Source: Methylosinus sporium (GTDB lineage Bacteria; Pseudomonadota; Alphaproteobacteria; Rhizobiales; Beijerinckiaceae). Taken from it: a stretch of 45,113 nucleotides of DNA. Shown one piece after another: positions 26,790 through 34,207 of this stretch. The position numbers and the translations under genes were made by a program. The DNA is taken from assembly GCF_003113265.1 (NCBI RefSeq), contig NZ_PUIV01000032.1, positions 1 to 45,113 on the forward strand, in the 5' to 3' direction. How positions within the stretch are numbered: position 1 is the first letter of the stretch; each line of letters begins with the position of its first letter. A model generated the notes under the pieces. It ran no database searches. It was not told the DNA's origin and saw only the letters and a program-made list of their open reading frames with translations.

Positions 26790-26864
<75 letters not shown>

Positions 26865-26901
26865 CCTGCGCCGACCGGGTTCGTTCGACGCGAGTGACGC
26901 C

Positions 26902-26930
26902 CGTATAGCGGCAGTCGGGCCGAGGCGCAA
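26902..26930 (-). promoter_or_regulatory. Probable tRNA-Val promoter
   Basis: On the minus strand TTGCGC (26930-26925) and TATACG (26907-26902) are separated by 17 nt. Transcription would start near 26895, about 30 nt before the mature tRNA. Both hexamers match sigma-70 consensus in four of six positions. Confidence 0.45.
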
Positions 26931-27121
26931 GCGCCCTGGAACGGTTTCCCCGCGCGCGGCCGAACATCGACCCGACGCCTGAAAACTTTAAGAATTCGTT
27001 CCGCGGCCAGGGCTTTTGAACGAAATAATTCGCGCCCCCGCGACGTCGCCGCCCCTTGCGGGCCATATAATTCCTGTCACACTGGCGTCGTCCTTCTGTC
27101 ATCAACCAAAGGAGGCGCCGT

Positions 27122-27301
27122 ATGTCGCTACAGACCCATCTCGTCGAGCTCGAACGCCGCCATCAGGCGCTCAAGAAAGAGATCGCGCAGGTGCAGCATC
27201 ATCCCCGATACGACGATTCGAAGCTCCACGAATTGAAGCGAAAAAAGCTTCAGCTCAAGGACGAGATCAACAAGCTGCGGCAAGGCGCCAGCCTCCACTG
27301 A
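27122..27301 (+). CDS. DUF465 (YdcH-like) small coiled protein, 59 aa
   Basis: A 59-residue protein that falls below common ORF cut-offs. It begins MSLQTHLVELERRHQALKKE and continues with KLHELKRKKLQLKDEINKL: a helical hairpin of the DUF465/YdcH family, whose function is unknown. The ribosome site AAAGGAGGCGCCGT is close to ideal, and an exact TATAAT at 27066-27071 could be the -10 of its promoter. A strong terminator follows 28 nt after the stop, so it is a single-gene transcript. A second DUF465 protein is encoded at 29541. Confidence 0.9.
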   Translation: MSLQTHLVELERRHQALKKEIAQVQHHPRYDDSKLHELKRKKLQLKDEINKLRQGASLH

Positions 27302-27328
27302 CAGCCGGAACCCGAGGTCCAGCGTCGA

Positions 27329-27358
27329 GGCGGAGAGCTTTCTCCGCCTTTTTTTTTT
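27329..27358 (+). terminator. Intrinsic terminator after the DUF465 gene
   Basis: GGCGGAGA (27329-27336), loop GCTT, TCTCCGCC (27341-27348), then ten Ts (27349-27358). This is a textbook rho-independent terminator and closes the short monocistronic gene before selO. Confidence 0.95.
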
Positions 27359-27457
27359 GGCGGTCCTCTCTCGCTCCGCCCGCGCCGCGCGGGCGCCCGG
27401 CTTGCTTCGCGGGGCTCAGAGCCGCAGAATCTCCTGCCAAAGCGAGAGCCGAGACCC

Positions 27458-28894
27458 ATGCCCCCTGCCCCGCGCTATCGCGCCGAAACGCTCCACGCCG
27501 CGCTCGGCGACGGTTTTTTCGATCCCGTCGACGCCGCCCGCTTCCCGCAGCATATTTTGCGCTATCGCAATCAGCGCTGGGCGGCGCGCGTCGGCCTCGA
27601 TACGCTGACCGAGGAGGAATGGATCGCCCATCTCGGCCGTTTCGAGCCGCTGCCCGGCGGTTTCCCCAAGCCGCTGGCGCTGCGCTACCACGGCCATCAA
27701 TTCCGCGCCTACAATCCCGACATCGGCGACGGCCGCGGCTTTTTGTTCGCGCAATTGCGCGACATTGAGGACGGGCGCCTGCTCGATCTCGGCACGAAGG
27801 GGTCCGGCCGCACGCCCTGGTCGCGCCAGGGCGACGGCAAGCTCACGCTCAAGGGCGGCGTGCGCGAGATTCTCGCCACGGAAATGCTGGAGGCGCTCGG
27901 CGTCGACACCTCCAAGAGCTTCAGCCTGATCGAGACCGGCGAGCCGCTCTATCGCGGCGACGAGCCCTCGCCGACCCGCTCCAGCGTGCTGGTGCGGCTG
28001 TCTCATTCCCATATCCGCATCGGCACATTCCAGCGCCTCGCCCATATCGGCGACGAAGAGGCGCTCGGCCGGCTCGTCACGCATTGCGTCGCCCATTATT
28101 TCCCCGAGCTCGCGGGCGAGCCGGCGGAAAGCCGCGCCGGCGCCTTTCTGGAGCGCGTGGCGGCGCGCGTGGCGCGGCTCGCCGCCCGCTATATGGCGGC
28201 GGGCTTCGTCCATGGCGTGCTCAATTCGGACAATATCAACATAACGGGCGAGAGCTTCGATTATGGACCGTGGCGTTTCGCGCCGCGCTATGATCCGCAA
28301 TTCACGGCGGCCTATTTCGACGACAGCGGGCTCTATTCTTTCGGCCGCCAGCCCGGCGCCCTCGGCTGGAACCTGACGCGGCTCGCCGAAACCATTCTGC
28401 AGCAGGTCGGGCTGCAGCGGACGGAACAGATACTCGGCGGCTATCAGAACCATCTTCAGCGCGAGTTCCGACTCGCCCTGCTCGATCGCTTCGGCCTGCT
28501 GCCGGCGCGAGATCCCGAGCAGGACGCCGCCCTCGCGAAAACTCTGCTGGAATTTCTCGGCAAGACGCAGACGTCTTTCGAACAGACCTTCTTCGATTGG
28601 CGCGGCGGCATGGCGAGCCGCGAGCGCGCCGCCGCGAGCCCGCAGGCGGCGGCCTATGACGCGCCGGAATTCGCAGGCATGCGCGAGGCGCTCGCCGCGC
28701 ATGAGACGGCGCCGGGCGCCAATCTCGACCACCCCTATTTCCGTCGCGCCACGCCCTGCACTATGCTGATAGAAGAGGTCGAATCGATTTGGGCGCAGAT
28801 CGCCGAGCGCGACGATTGGAGCGCGCTCGACGACAAGATCGCCCAGATCGCGTCGATGCGCGAAGCCTATGCGCCGGCGCCCGCCGGGGGATGA
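27458..28894 (+). CDS. selO: Protein adenylyltransferase SelO (YdiU/UPF0061)
   Basis: A 478-residue pseudokinase-fold AMPylase that transfers AMP from ATP to protein Ser/Thr/Tyr and is linked to oxidative stress. Family motifs: LRYHGHQFRAYNPDIGDGRG (core GHQFRAYNPDIGDG), DLGTKGSGRTPWSRQGDGKL, the inverted-orientation Lys/Arg region LKGGVREILATEML, and the metal site VLNSDNINITGESFDYGPW with the Asn and Asp. No selenocysteine position is visible at the C-terminus, as in most bacterial homologues that lack the C-terminal Cys pair. Full length; followed 10 nt later by a small exported protein gene. Confidence 0.95.
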   Translation: MPPAPRYRAETLHAALGDGFFDPVDAARFPQHILRYRNQRWAARVGLDTLTEEEWIAHLGRFEPLPGGFPKPLALRYHGHQFRAYNPDIGDGRGFLFAQLRDIEDGRLLDLGTKGSGRTPWSRQGDGKLTLKGGVREILATEMLEALGVDTSKSFSLIETGEPLYRGDEPSPTRSSVLVRLSHSHIRIGTFQRLAHIGDEEALGRLVTHCVAHYFPELAGEPAESRAGAFLERVAARVARLAARYMAAGFVHGVLNSDNINITGESFDYGPWRFAPRYDPQFTAAYFDDSGLYSFGRQPGALGWNLTRLAETILQQVGLQRTEQILGGYQNHLQREFRLALLDRFGLLPARDPEQDAALAKTLLEFLGKTQTSFEQTFFDWRGGMASRERAAASPQAAAYDAPEFAGMREALAAHETAPGANLDHPYFRRATPCTMLIEEVESIWAQIAERDDWSALDDKIAQIASMREAYAPAPAGG

Positions 28895-28904
28895 CGTTCG
28901 GAAG

Positions 28905-29495
28905 ATGAACCGCTCGATCTGCATCTGTCTGCTCTGCGCTCTCTCGAGCGCCGCCGCGGCCAAAAATCTGCTGATCGAGAAAATCCCGCCGAGCGGGGCC
29001 TGCTTCTTCAACCGCTTCGACGAAGCCTATCTGCGCGCGCATCCCGGCCAGACGGTCGTCTCGGTGCGGCTCTCGCTTCGGCGCGAGTTCCCCGCCGCCG
29101 AGAATGAGCGCGAGCTGCGCGTCGAATTCCGTCACAAAGGCCATGGCAAGCCCTTCTATGTCGTCGGTGGCTGCGCCTGGAGCGAGGAGGCCAATCGCGA
29201 CGTCGGCGGCCCCCGCCTCGCGCGATCGTTCCGCGAGGACGCCGCCGCCCGCTGCATGGCGCGCGACGGCCTCGGCGGCGCGGCTGCGGAAGGCGGCGAC
29301 TTCCCCATCGATCTCGCGGAGGACGGCGCTTCGCTCACGCTCTATCTGGACGAAAGCGTGAGCGGCTGGCGCGGCCCGGATCAGAACAAGAAAGCGATCC
29401 GTCTGGAGCTCACGCGCCACAATCGGGTCTTCGAGCTGGAGCGCGTCGACGCTTCGGCTTGCGTGGAGCTGGACAAAGCGGTCGCGGTCGACTGA
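28905..29495 (+). CDS. Hypothetical exported protein, 196 aa
   Basis: A 196-residue protein with a clear N-terminal signal (MNRSICICLLCALSSAAAA, cleavage expected after AAA) and a beta-rich mature domain with four cysteines (SGACFFNRF, VGGCAWSEE, AARCMARDG, ASACVELDK), which probably form two disulfides. I recognise no family. It starts 10 nt after selO and is probably cotranscribed. The GAAG before the ATG at 28905 is a weak ribosome site. Confidence 0.7.
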   Translation: MNRSICICLLCALSSAAAAKNLLIEKIPPSGACFFNRFDEAYLRAHPGQTVVSVRLSLRREFPAAENERELRVEFRHKGHGKPFYVVGGCAWSEEANRDVGGPRLARSFREDAAARCMARDGLGGAAAEGGDFPIDLAEDGASLTLYLDESVSGWRGPDQNKKAIRLELTRHNRVFELERVDASACVELDKAVAVD

Positions 29496-29540
29496 TCCTT
29501 TGGAATTTATGCGGAGCCGCCGCCGTATCGGGACTTGAAG

Positions 29541-29825
29541 ATGAAGGCGATGCGAGGCGATAATCACATGTCACGACTCGCCGCGCCGCTCGGGCAGGCT
29601 CTCCTAATGATCGATGAACTCAACGAAACAGAACGCAGCTCGATCCGGGTCGAAGTAGAGCGTTTGAGGCTCGAGCACCGGGATCTCGAGGATGCGATCG
29701 ACGCCCTTCTCACCGTCGGCGCCGTGGACCAGCTGCAAATTCAGCGGCTGAAAAAGCGAAAATTGCTGCTGCGCGACCGCATCGCTTTTCTGGAAGATCA
29801 GCTGACGCCCGACATCATCGCCTGA
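29541..29825 (+). CDS. DUF465 (YdcH-like) protein, 94 aa
   Basis: From the ATG at 29541 a 94-residue protein. The C-terminal 55 residues match DUF465: LRLEHRDLEDAIDALLTVGA, LQIQRLKKRKLLLRDRIAFL, ending in LEDQLTP. The N-terminal 40 residues are an extension with a short helix. A TTG six bases earlier and an ATG at 29568 are alternative starts. This is the second DUF465 protein within 2.5 kb and is longer than the 27122 copy. Confidence 0.75.
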   Translation: MKAMRGDNHMSRLAAPLGQALLMIDELNETERSSIRVEVERLRLEHRDLEDAIDALLTVGAVDQLQIQRLKKRKLLLRDRIAFLEDQLTPDIIA

Positions 29826-29844
29826 GACGGGCGAAAGCGACACG

Positions 29845-29952
29845 CTATTTCCACATTCTGAGGCCGACAGCGACGACGAGGGAAACGACCGCGACGATCG
29901 CGATGACCGCCACCAGCCTCACTGTCTCTTTGCTTTCCTGGGCGCTCCCCAT
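29845..29952 (-). CDS. 35-residue single-helix membrane microprotein
   Basis: ATG at 29952, TAG at 29847-29845. The peptide begins MGSAQESKETVRL, has a membrane helix VAVIAIVAVVSLVVAVG and ends LRMWK, giving a positive C-terminal end. GGCGGAGGACCGT before the ATG is a strong ribosome site, and the composition is far from random translation. It is convergent with the DUF465 gene. Small membrane peptides of this kind often adjust transporters or sensors; no partner can be named. Confidence 0.7.
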   Translation of the reverse strand: MGSAQESKETVRLVAVIAIVAVVSLVVAVGLRMWK

Positions 29953-30325
29953 ACGGTCCTCCGCCGTGCTTTTTTCAATTTTGGCGAGCCTAGGCCTGTT
30001 CAAGAGAGATACAATATGCCGAAATGCGACGGAACAGCGCAGTGAGCATCGCCCTTCGGGCGCGCGACATCGCAGCCGGCGCCTCGATCATTCGATATTA
30101 CACATTTGCGGCCCGCAACCAAAACATCCCGAGGCGCGCGATCGAAATTTGTCGGAATGCGGCGCCACGACCGGCGCGGTCGCGCCGCGAAAACCCGGCG
30201 CTTCGGCGCCATTGACACAGGCCGCGGAAGACGCTCCCCTCGCGGCCGCGGAGCGCGGGCGAAGCCGAAACGAAAACTGTCTCGATCCCGCCGCGCCCGC
30301 AGTCGAGACGGCGGAGGCGTCTGTC
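29953..30325. promoter_or_regulatory. Divergent region between microprotein and PepSY-TM gene
   Basis: 373 nt with no supported gene. It holds the promoters of both flanking genes. Inverted arms GTCTCGA/TCGAGAC lie at 30279-30285 and 30303-30309, directly before the ribosome site GGCGGAGGCG of the PepSY-TM gene, and could form a hairpin affecting its translation. Confidence 0.35.
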
Positions 30326-31477
30326 ATGAGTCGAACCGGCTCGGGCCGCGAGATTTTTCTGGCGACGCATCGCATCATCGGCCTCTTCGCCGGCGCGATC
30401 TTCGTGCTCATCGGGCTCAGCGGCGCGCTGCTCGCCTTTCGCGAGGACATTGACGAGTGGCTGAACGCCCCGCTCATGCGCGTCGAATCGCCGACGCGAC
30501 CCGCCATGCGTCCGCTCGACGAGATTTTCGCGGCGGCGACCGCCGCCATTCCGGCGGACGGACGGCCTGAACGCATCACGCTCCCGCGTCATTCGCGCGC
30601 GGCCGCGATCGTGAGCTACATGGTCGAAAGCGACGATCTCGACAGCTACTTCCACCAGCTGTTCGTCGATCCCTATACGGCCAAAGTCATCGGCAGCCGC
30701 TTATATTCGCATGGCGACGATGTGTTCTCGCAGCCTTTCGTCCAGATCGTCATGGCCTTTCACTGGACGCTGCTGCTCGGCGCGAACAACGCCTATCTCG
30801 TCGGCGCCGTCGGAATTCTTTTGTTCTTCTCCGTTCTCTTCGGACTTTATCTCTGGCGCCCGCGCAATGGCCGATGGCGGCAGGGCTTGACGATCAAATG
30901 GGGCGCGAGCTTCGAGCGGGTCGCCTATGACGCGCACAGATGCGTCGGGGCCTATTTCGCCATTCTTCTGCTCGCGACGCTCGCCACCGGAGTCGCGATG
31001 ATTTTCAAGCCGGCGACGCATTCGCTGGCGACTCTCATCTCCCCCGTACGCCCCGAACCCGATTTTGGAAAATCGACGCCTATCCCCGGCCGAGCGCCGA
31101 TCGGCATCGACGCGGCGGTCGCCAGCGCGGAGCAGATTTTTCCGACGGGTCGGCTGCATTGGATTTTGCTGCCGAGCGGCGAAGACGGCGTCTATGTCGT
31201 CGGCGAGCAATCGGCGGACGAGCCCAATCGGACCAAGACATTCCGCAATGTCGGCGTCGACCGCTACAGCGGACGCGTGCTGCAGACGCAGGACCGCGGC
31301 GAGTTCACCGCCGGCGAGACGCTGCTCGAATGGCTGTTCCCGCTGCATTGCGGCGAGGCCTTCGGCGCGCTCGGCCGCACGATGGTTCTGCTGACGGGGC
31401 TCGCGCCCCTGCTCCTCTACGTGACCGGCGTCCTGCGATGGCGCCACAAGCGCCGCGCGCGCCGCCGGACGATATGA
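30326..31477 (+). CDS. PepSY-associated TM helix protein
   Basis: A 383-residue inner-membrane protein with four or more helices. The first is HRIIGLFAGAIFVLIGLSGA, a second GILLFFSVLFGLYLW, a third FAILLLATLATGVAMIF and the last VLLTGLAPLLLYVTGVL. The arrangement and QLFVDPYTAKVIGSR with the later GVDRYSGRVLQTQDRGE (PepSY-like loops) match the PepSY-TM family, often encoded with siderophore or copper uptake systems and thought to be flavin- or heme-linked reductases. The ATG at 30326 follows GGCGGAGGCGTCTGTC; the longer frame upstream is not family-like. It converges with the next gene. Confidence 0.88.
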   Translation: MSRTGSGREIFLATHRIIGLFAGAIFVLIGLSGALLAFREDIDEWLNAPLMRVESPTRPAMRPLDEIFAAATAAIPADGRPERITLPRHSRAAAIVSYMVESDDLDSYFHQLFVDPYTAKVIGSRLYSHGDDVFSQPFVQIVMAFHWTLLLGANNAYLVGAVGILLFFSVLFGLYLWRPRNGRWRQGLTIKWGASFERVAYDAHRCVGAYFAILLLATLATGVAMIFKPATHSLATLISPVRPEPDFGKSTPIPGRAPIGIDAAVASAEQIFPTGRLHWILLPSGEDGVYVVGEQSADEPNRTKTFRNVGVDRYSGRVLQTQDRGEFTAGETLLEWLFPLHCGEAFGALGRTMVLLTGLAPLLLYVTGVLRWRHKRRARRRTI

Positions 31478-31487
31478 CGCGAAGACG

Positions 31488-32057
31488 TCACTGGCCGACC
31501 GAAATCGGCATTTCGATCATGTCCTCATCGCTCTTGCCGTCGCCGAAAGCGAGCTTCAGCATATATTTCCCCTTGTGATCGACAGAGGATTCCAAGGTCA
31601 CGAAACCAGCCGGATGCGTCTTGGAGGGCAAGGCGGTCAAGAGCTCGAGCCCGCCTTTGGCGTCCGTCTTGTAGAAGGACAGCGCGACCGCCTGGCTCCG
31701 CACGTCTTTCTCCATCAGAGTGACGGAGAAGATCACCTTTCCGGTCCCCGGCACCCGATCGCAATATTCGTCGTATTTGCTGAGATCGTCGGTCCGCCCG
31801 CCGGCGCTCTTGTCCGAGTCGGCGAGGAAATAGGTGGTCAGCCGCGCCGAATAGAAATCACTCACCTTGAGGCAGTTCGCCATGGTCCGGTCGCCGGCCT
31901 TGACCGCTGGCCGATAGAGATGCGCGTCGAGAAAATCATTCCAATACAGGCTGAAAGAAGGGCCCCAGAGAGAATAGGAGAAGGCGGCGACATTGCCGGC
32001 GGCGATCACCACGACGGCGAGGAACAAAATCAGATTCATCCGGCCGTTCGGGCTCAT
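31488..32057 (-). CDS. Hypothetical membrane-anchored periplasmic protein, 189 aa
   Basis: A 189-residue protein with an N-terminal anchor (MNLILFLAVVVIAAGNVAAF) and a periplasmic domain that ends in VDHKGKYMLKLAFGDGKSDE, a beta-sandwich-like pattern as in FixH or transport-accessory proteins. Three cysteines are scattered. I recognise no family. It lies 77 nt downstream of the CopC-like gene on the same strand and is probably cotranscribed with it. Confidence 0.65.
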   Translation of the reverse strand: MSPNGRMNLILFLAVVVIAAGNVAAFSYSLWGPSFSLYWNDFLDAHLYRPAVKAGDRTMANCLKVSDFYSARLTTYFLADSDKSAGGRTDDLSKYDEYCDRVPGTGKVIFSVTLMEKDVRSQAVALSFYKTDAKGGLELLTALPSKTHPAGFVTLESSVDHKGKYMLKLAFGDGKSDEDMIEMPISVGQ

Positions 32058-32134
32058 CGCGACGGCTTCCTTCCCTTTGCGGAGCGGCTTATGGTCGCGC
32101 GAAGACGGCCGCTCGCCGCCGGCCTTCGCGCCTT

Positions 32135-32668
32135 TCAGGGGCGCACCTCGAAATCCCAGGCGCCGCTGACGAGATGGCCGTCGGCGGACAGAGCGCGATA
32201 GCGAACCGTATATTTGCCGGGACCGAGCGGATTGACGCTCACCGAGACATGAGCGGGGTCGGCTCGGTCGATCGCAGCATCGCGCTTGTCGACGCGCTCG
32301 CCGGAGGCGCTGATCACCGCCAGCGCGGCGAAGGCGTCCCTTATGCCGGCGTCATACCAGACGTCGACTTTGCCGATGCTTCCGGCGGCGACGCCGTCCT
32401 GCGCCGGAGAGGTGCGCACGACGATCGCATGGGCGAGCAGAATGGGCCGCTCCGCTTTCTGCGACGGCTCCTGCGCAGGGCCGGGAAGCCTCTCGAAATG
32501 CGGCAGGCGGTCGTTGGGGAGCGTCTCTGCGCCGCTCGCGCGCGCCAATGCGCTCGGCGCGACGCCGATCGAAAAACCGATCGCCAGAAGAACGCTGCGG
32601 GCCGCCGACCAGGGGCCGGCGCCGGCTCGGCGTCGCTCGCATCGGGGAGCGGCGGCGGGAAGGATCAT
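32135..32668 (-). CDS. CopC-like copper-binding periplasmic protein
   Basis: From the ATG at 32668, 177 residues: a signal-like N-terminus (RSVLLAIGFSIGVAPSALA), a Pro-rich linker and a C-terminal CopC domain. The domain opens LLAHAIVVRTSPAQDGVAAG and ends with YRALSADGHLVSGAWDFEV, the standard CopC layout with a His near each end that binds Cu(II). The domain is preceded by about 75 residues, so the start or the maturation site is unusual; an ATG at 32692 adds eight residues. CopC-type proteins deliver or hold copper in the periplasm and are common in methanotrophs. It is divergent from the HupE-like gene. Confidence 0.8.
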   Translation of the reverse strand: MILPAAAPRCERRRAGAGPWSAARSVLLAIGFSIGVAPSALARASGAETLPNDRLPHFERLPGPAQEPSQKAERPILLAHAIVVRTSPAQDGVAAGSIGKVDVWYDAGIRDAFAALAVISASGERVDKRDAAIDRADPAHVSVSVNPLGPGKYTVRYRALSADGHLVSGAWDFEVRP

Positions 32669-32723
32669 GGTTTCCGTCTGTCGTACATCCATCGATGCTA
32701 AGCCGGTCGTCGAATGCGAGCAA

Positions 32724-32752
32724 GGCGCACGCTCGACTTGTGATTGTGCGCC
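32724..32752. promoter_or_regulatory. Inverted repeat between CopC-like and HupE-like genes
   Basis: GGCGCAC (32724-32730) and GTGCGCC (32746-32752) are perfect 7-bp arms with 15 nt between them, in the divergent region of the two genes. A metal- or redox-responsive operator is possible; no known consensus is recognised. Confidence 0.35.
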
Positions 32753-32888
32753 GCGGCGCCCGATCGGCTCCTCGACACGAGCCTGGACGCCGGCCCGGAC
32801 GCCGGCCTTGTCAAGATCGGCGTGATATGCACTATCGATATTTCGTGCATACGCCGCCATGTCGCGAGGCGTCAAGGGAGTCGAAGGA

Positions 32889-34019
32889 ATGGCGCTTTCG
32901 CGCATCGCTCTGCTGCTCATCGTCGCCCTGTCGGTCGTCGGCGGCGCGGGAACGGCGAAGGCGCATACGGCCGATATCTCCAGCAGCCGCATCGTTCCCG
33001 AGGGAGACGGCCGCTATCGCGTCGATGTCGGCTTTCTCGGCGCCGACATAGAGCGCATGTTCGCCGAGAGCGGGCCGAGCCGGGCCGATGTCGATCTCAC
33101 CGAGCCGGGCGTCATCGAGGCGATGATCGGCAAATTCATTCAAAGCCGCGTCGCGCTGCAGAACGAGGCCGGCGCCGCCTGCCCGAGCGAGATCGTCTCG
33201 GTGGGCGCGGACCCCGCCAATCCGCGCGACTCGAAAGTCGTGCTGCGCATGGATTGCAGCGCGGTTCCGGGCCAAATCCTCTACAACCCCTACAAACTGC
33301 TCGAGGCGCAGGGATCGCGCGCGAAACATCTCGTCGGCGTCGGCGAGCGCAACGCCGACGAGCGCCTCACCGAGGCGCAGAGCCTCGGCGCGGAGCCGGC
33401 GCCGGGCGAGGTCATGATCTTCCCCGGCGACGCTCTGGTCGATCTCTCCAAGCCGCTGCTGACGCCCTGGGAGCTCGCGCCGAAATTCTTCGCCGCCGGG
33501 ATCGAGCACATTATGACCGGCTACGATCATTTGTGCTTCCTCATCGCCGTGATGCTGTGGGCGACGCGCGTCTGGCCGGTGGTGAAGCTGGTGACCGCCT
33601 TCACCGTCTCGCATTCGATCACGCTGTCGCTGGCGGCGCTCGGCCTCGTCGATCTGCCGAGCCGCTGGGTGGAGATCGCGATCGCGGCGTCGATCGTCTA
33701 TGTCGCGATCGAGAATTTCTTCACCTGCAAGGTGGAAGGCCGCTGGCGCGACACTTTCGTCTTCGGCCTCATCCACGGCTTCGGTTTTGCGAGCGGGCTC
33801 ATCGAAATCGGCGTGCCGCAGCGCGCCATCGCGCCGGCGCTGGCGAGCTTCAATCTCGGCGTCGAGGCCGGCCAGATCGGCGTCGTGCTCATCGCGCTGC
33901 CCCTGCTCTCGGCCTTCGACAGGCTGTTCACCCATGGAGTGCGCGATCCGCGCCTCGTGCGCCTCGGCTCGGGCGTCATCGCCTGTCTCGGCGCCTATTG
34001 GCTGTTCGAGCGAGTTTAG
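32889..34019 (+). CDS. HupE/UreJ-like membrane protein
   Basis: A 376-residue protein: signal peptide (MALSRIALLLIVALSVVGGA), a periplasmic domain of about 150 residues, then six or so membrane helices. GIEHIMTGYDHLCFLIAVML with its Asp/His pair, VTAFTVSHSITLSLAALGLV, and FVFGLIHGFGFASGLIEIG are HupE/UreJ-2 hallmarks. HupE relatives take up nickel or cobalt; the metal here is not certain, and the copper-linked neighbours leave copper possible. The ATG at 32889 follows AAGGGAGTCGAAGGA; an ATG ten codons upstream lacks a ribosome site. Confidence 0.85.
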   Translation: MALSRIALLLIVALSVVGGAGTAKAHTADISSSRIVPEGDGRYRVDVGFLGADIERMFAESGPSRADVDLTEPGVIEAMIGKFIQSRVALQNEAGAACPSEIVSVGADPANPRDSKVVLRMDCSAVPGQILYNPYKLLEAQGSRAKHLVGVGERNADERLTEAQSLGAEPAPGEVMIFPGDALVDLSKPLLTPWELAPKFFAAGIEHIMTGYDHLCFLIAVMLWATRVWPVVKLVTAFTVSHSITLSLAALGLVDLPSRWVEIAIAASIVYVAIENFFTCKVEGRWRDTFVFGLIHGFGFASGLIEIGVPQRAIAPALASFNLGVEAGQIGVVLIALPLLSAFDRLFTHGVRDPRLVRLGSGVIACLGAYWLFERV

Positions 34020-34092
34020 GGCGCTTTTCGGTCGCGCGGACTCGGCTCGCTCGCTTCCAAAGAGAGCATCCGCCACGTCCAGAGCCGCGCGT

Positions 34093-34121
34093 TTTACAAT
34101 TCGGTATATTACGTATATTAT
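34093..34121 (+). promoter_or_regulatory. Sigma-70-type promoter of the glycosyltransferase gene
   Basis: TTTACA (34093-34098), 17 nt, TATTAT (34116-34121): five of six matches in each hexamer, in a markedly AT-rich patch. The predicted start near 34128 leaves an 80-nt untranslated leader. AT-rich DNA like this is also a plausible target for MucR-type silencers. Confidence 0.65.
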
Positions 34122-34207
34122 CCTCGACAATCGATTTTCCGCCGCGACGGGACGTCGCCGAATTGGCGTCGAAATCGCCGCAAATAGTATAAAGCGTCGA
34201 GTCGGCC

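Noticed and set aside
27416..29011. A 531-codon minus-strand ORF across selO
   Set aside because: SelO motifs on the plus strand are unambiguous; the antisense frame has no family features.
32744..34192. A 482-codon ORF in another frame over the HupE-like gene
   Set aside because: Arg-rich translation without features; the HupE frame has a signal peptide, membrane helices and family motifs.
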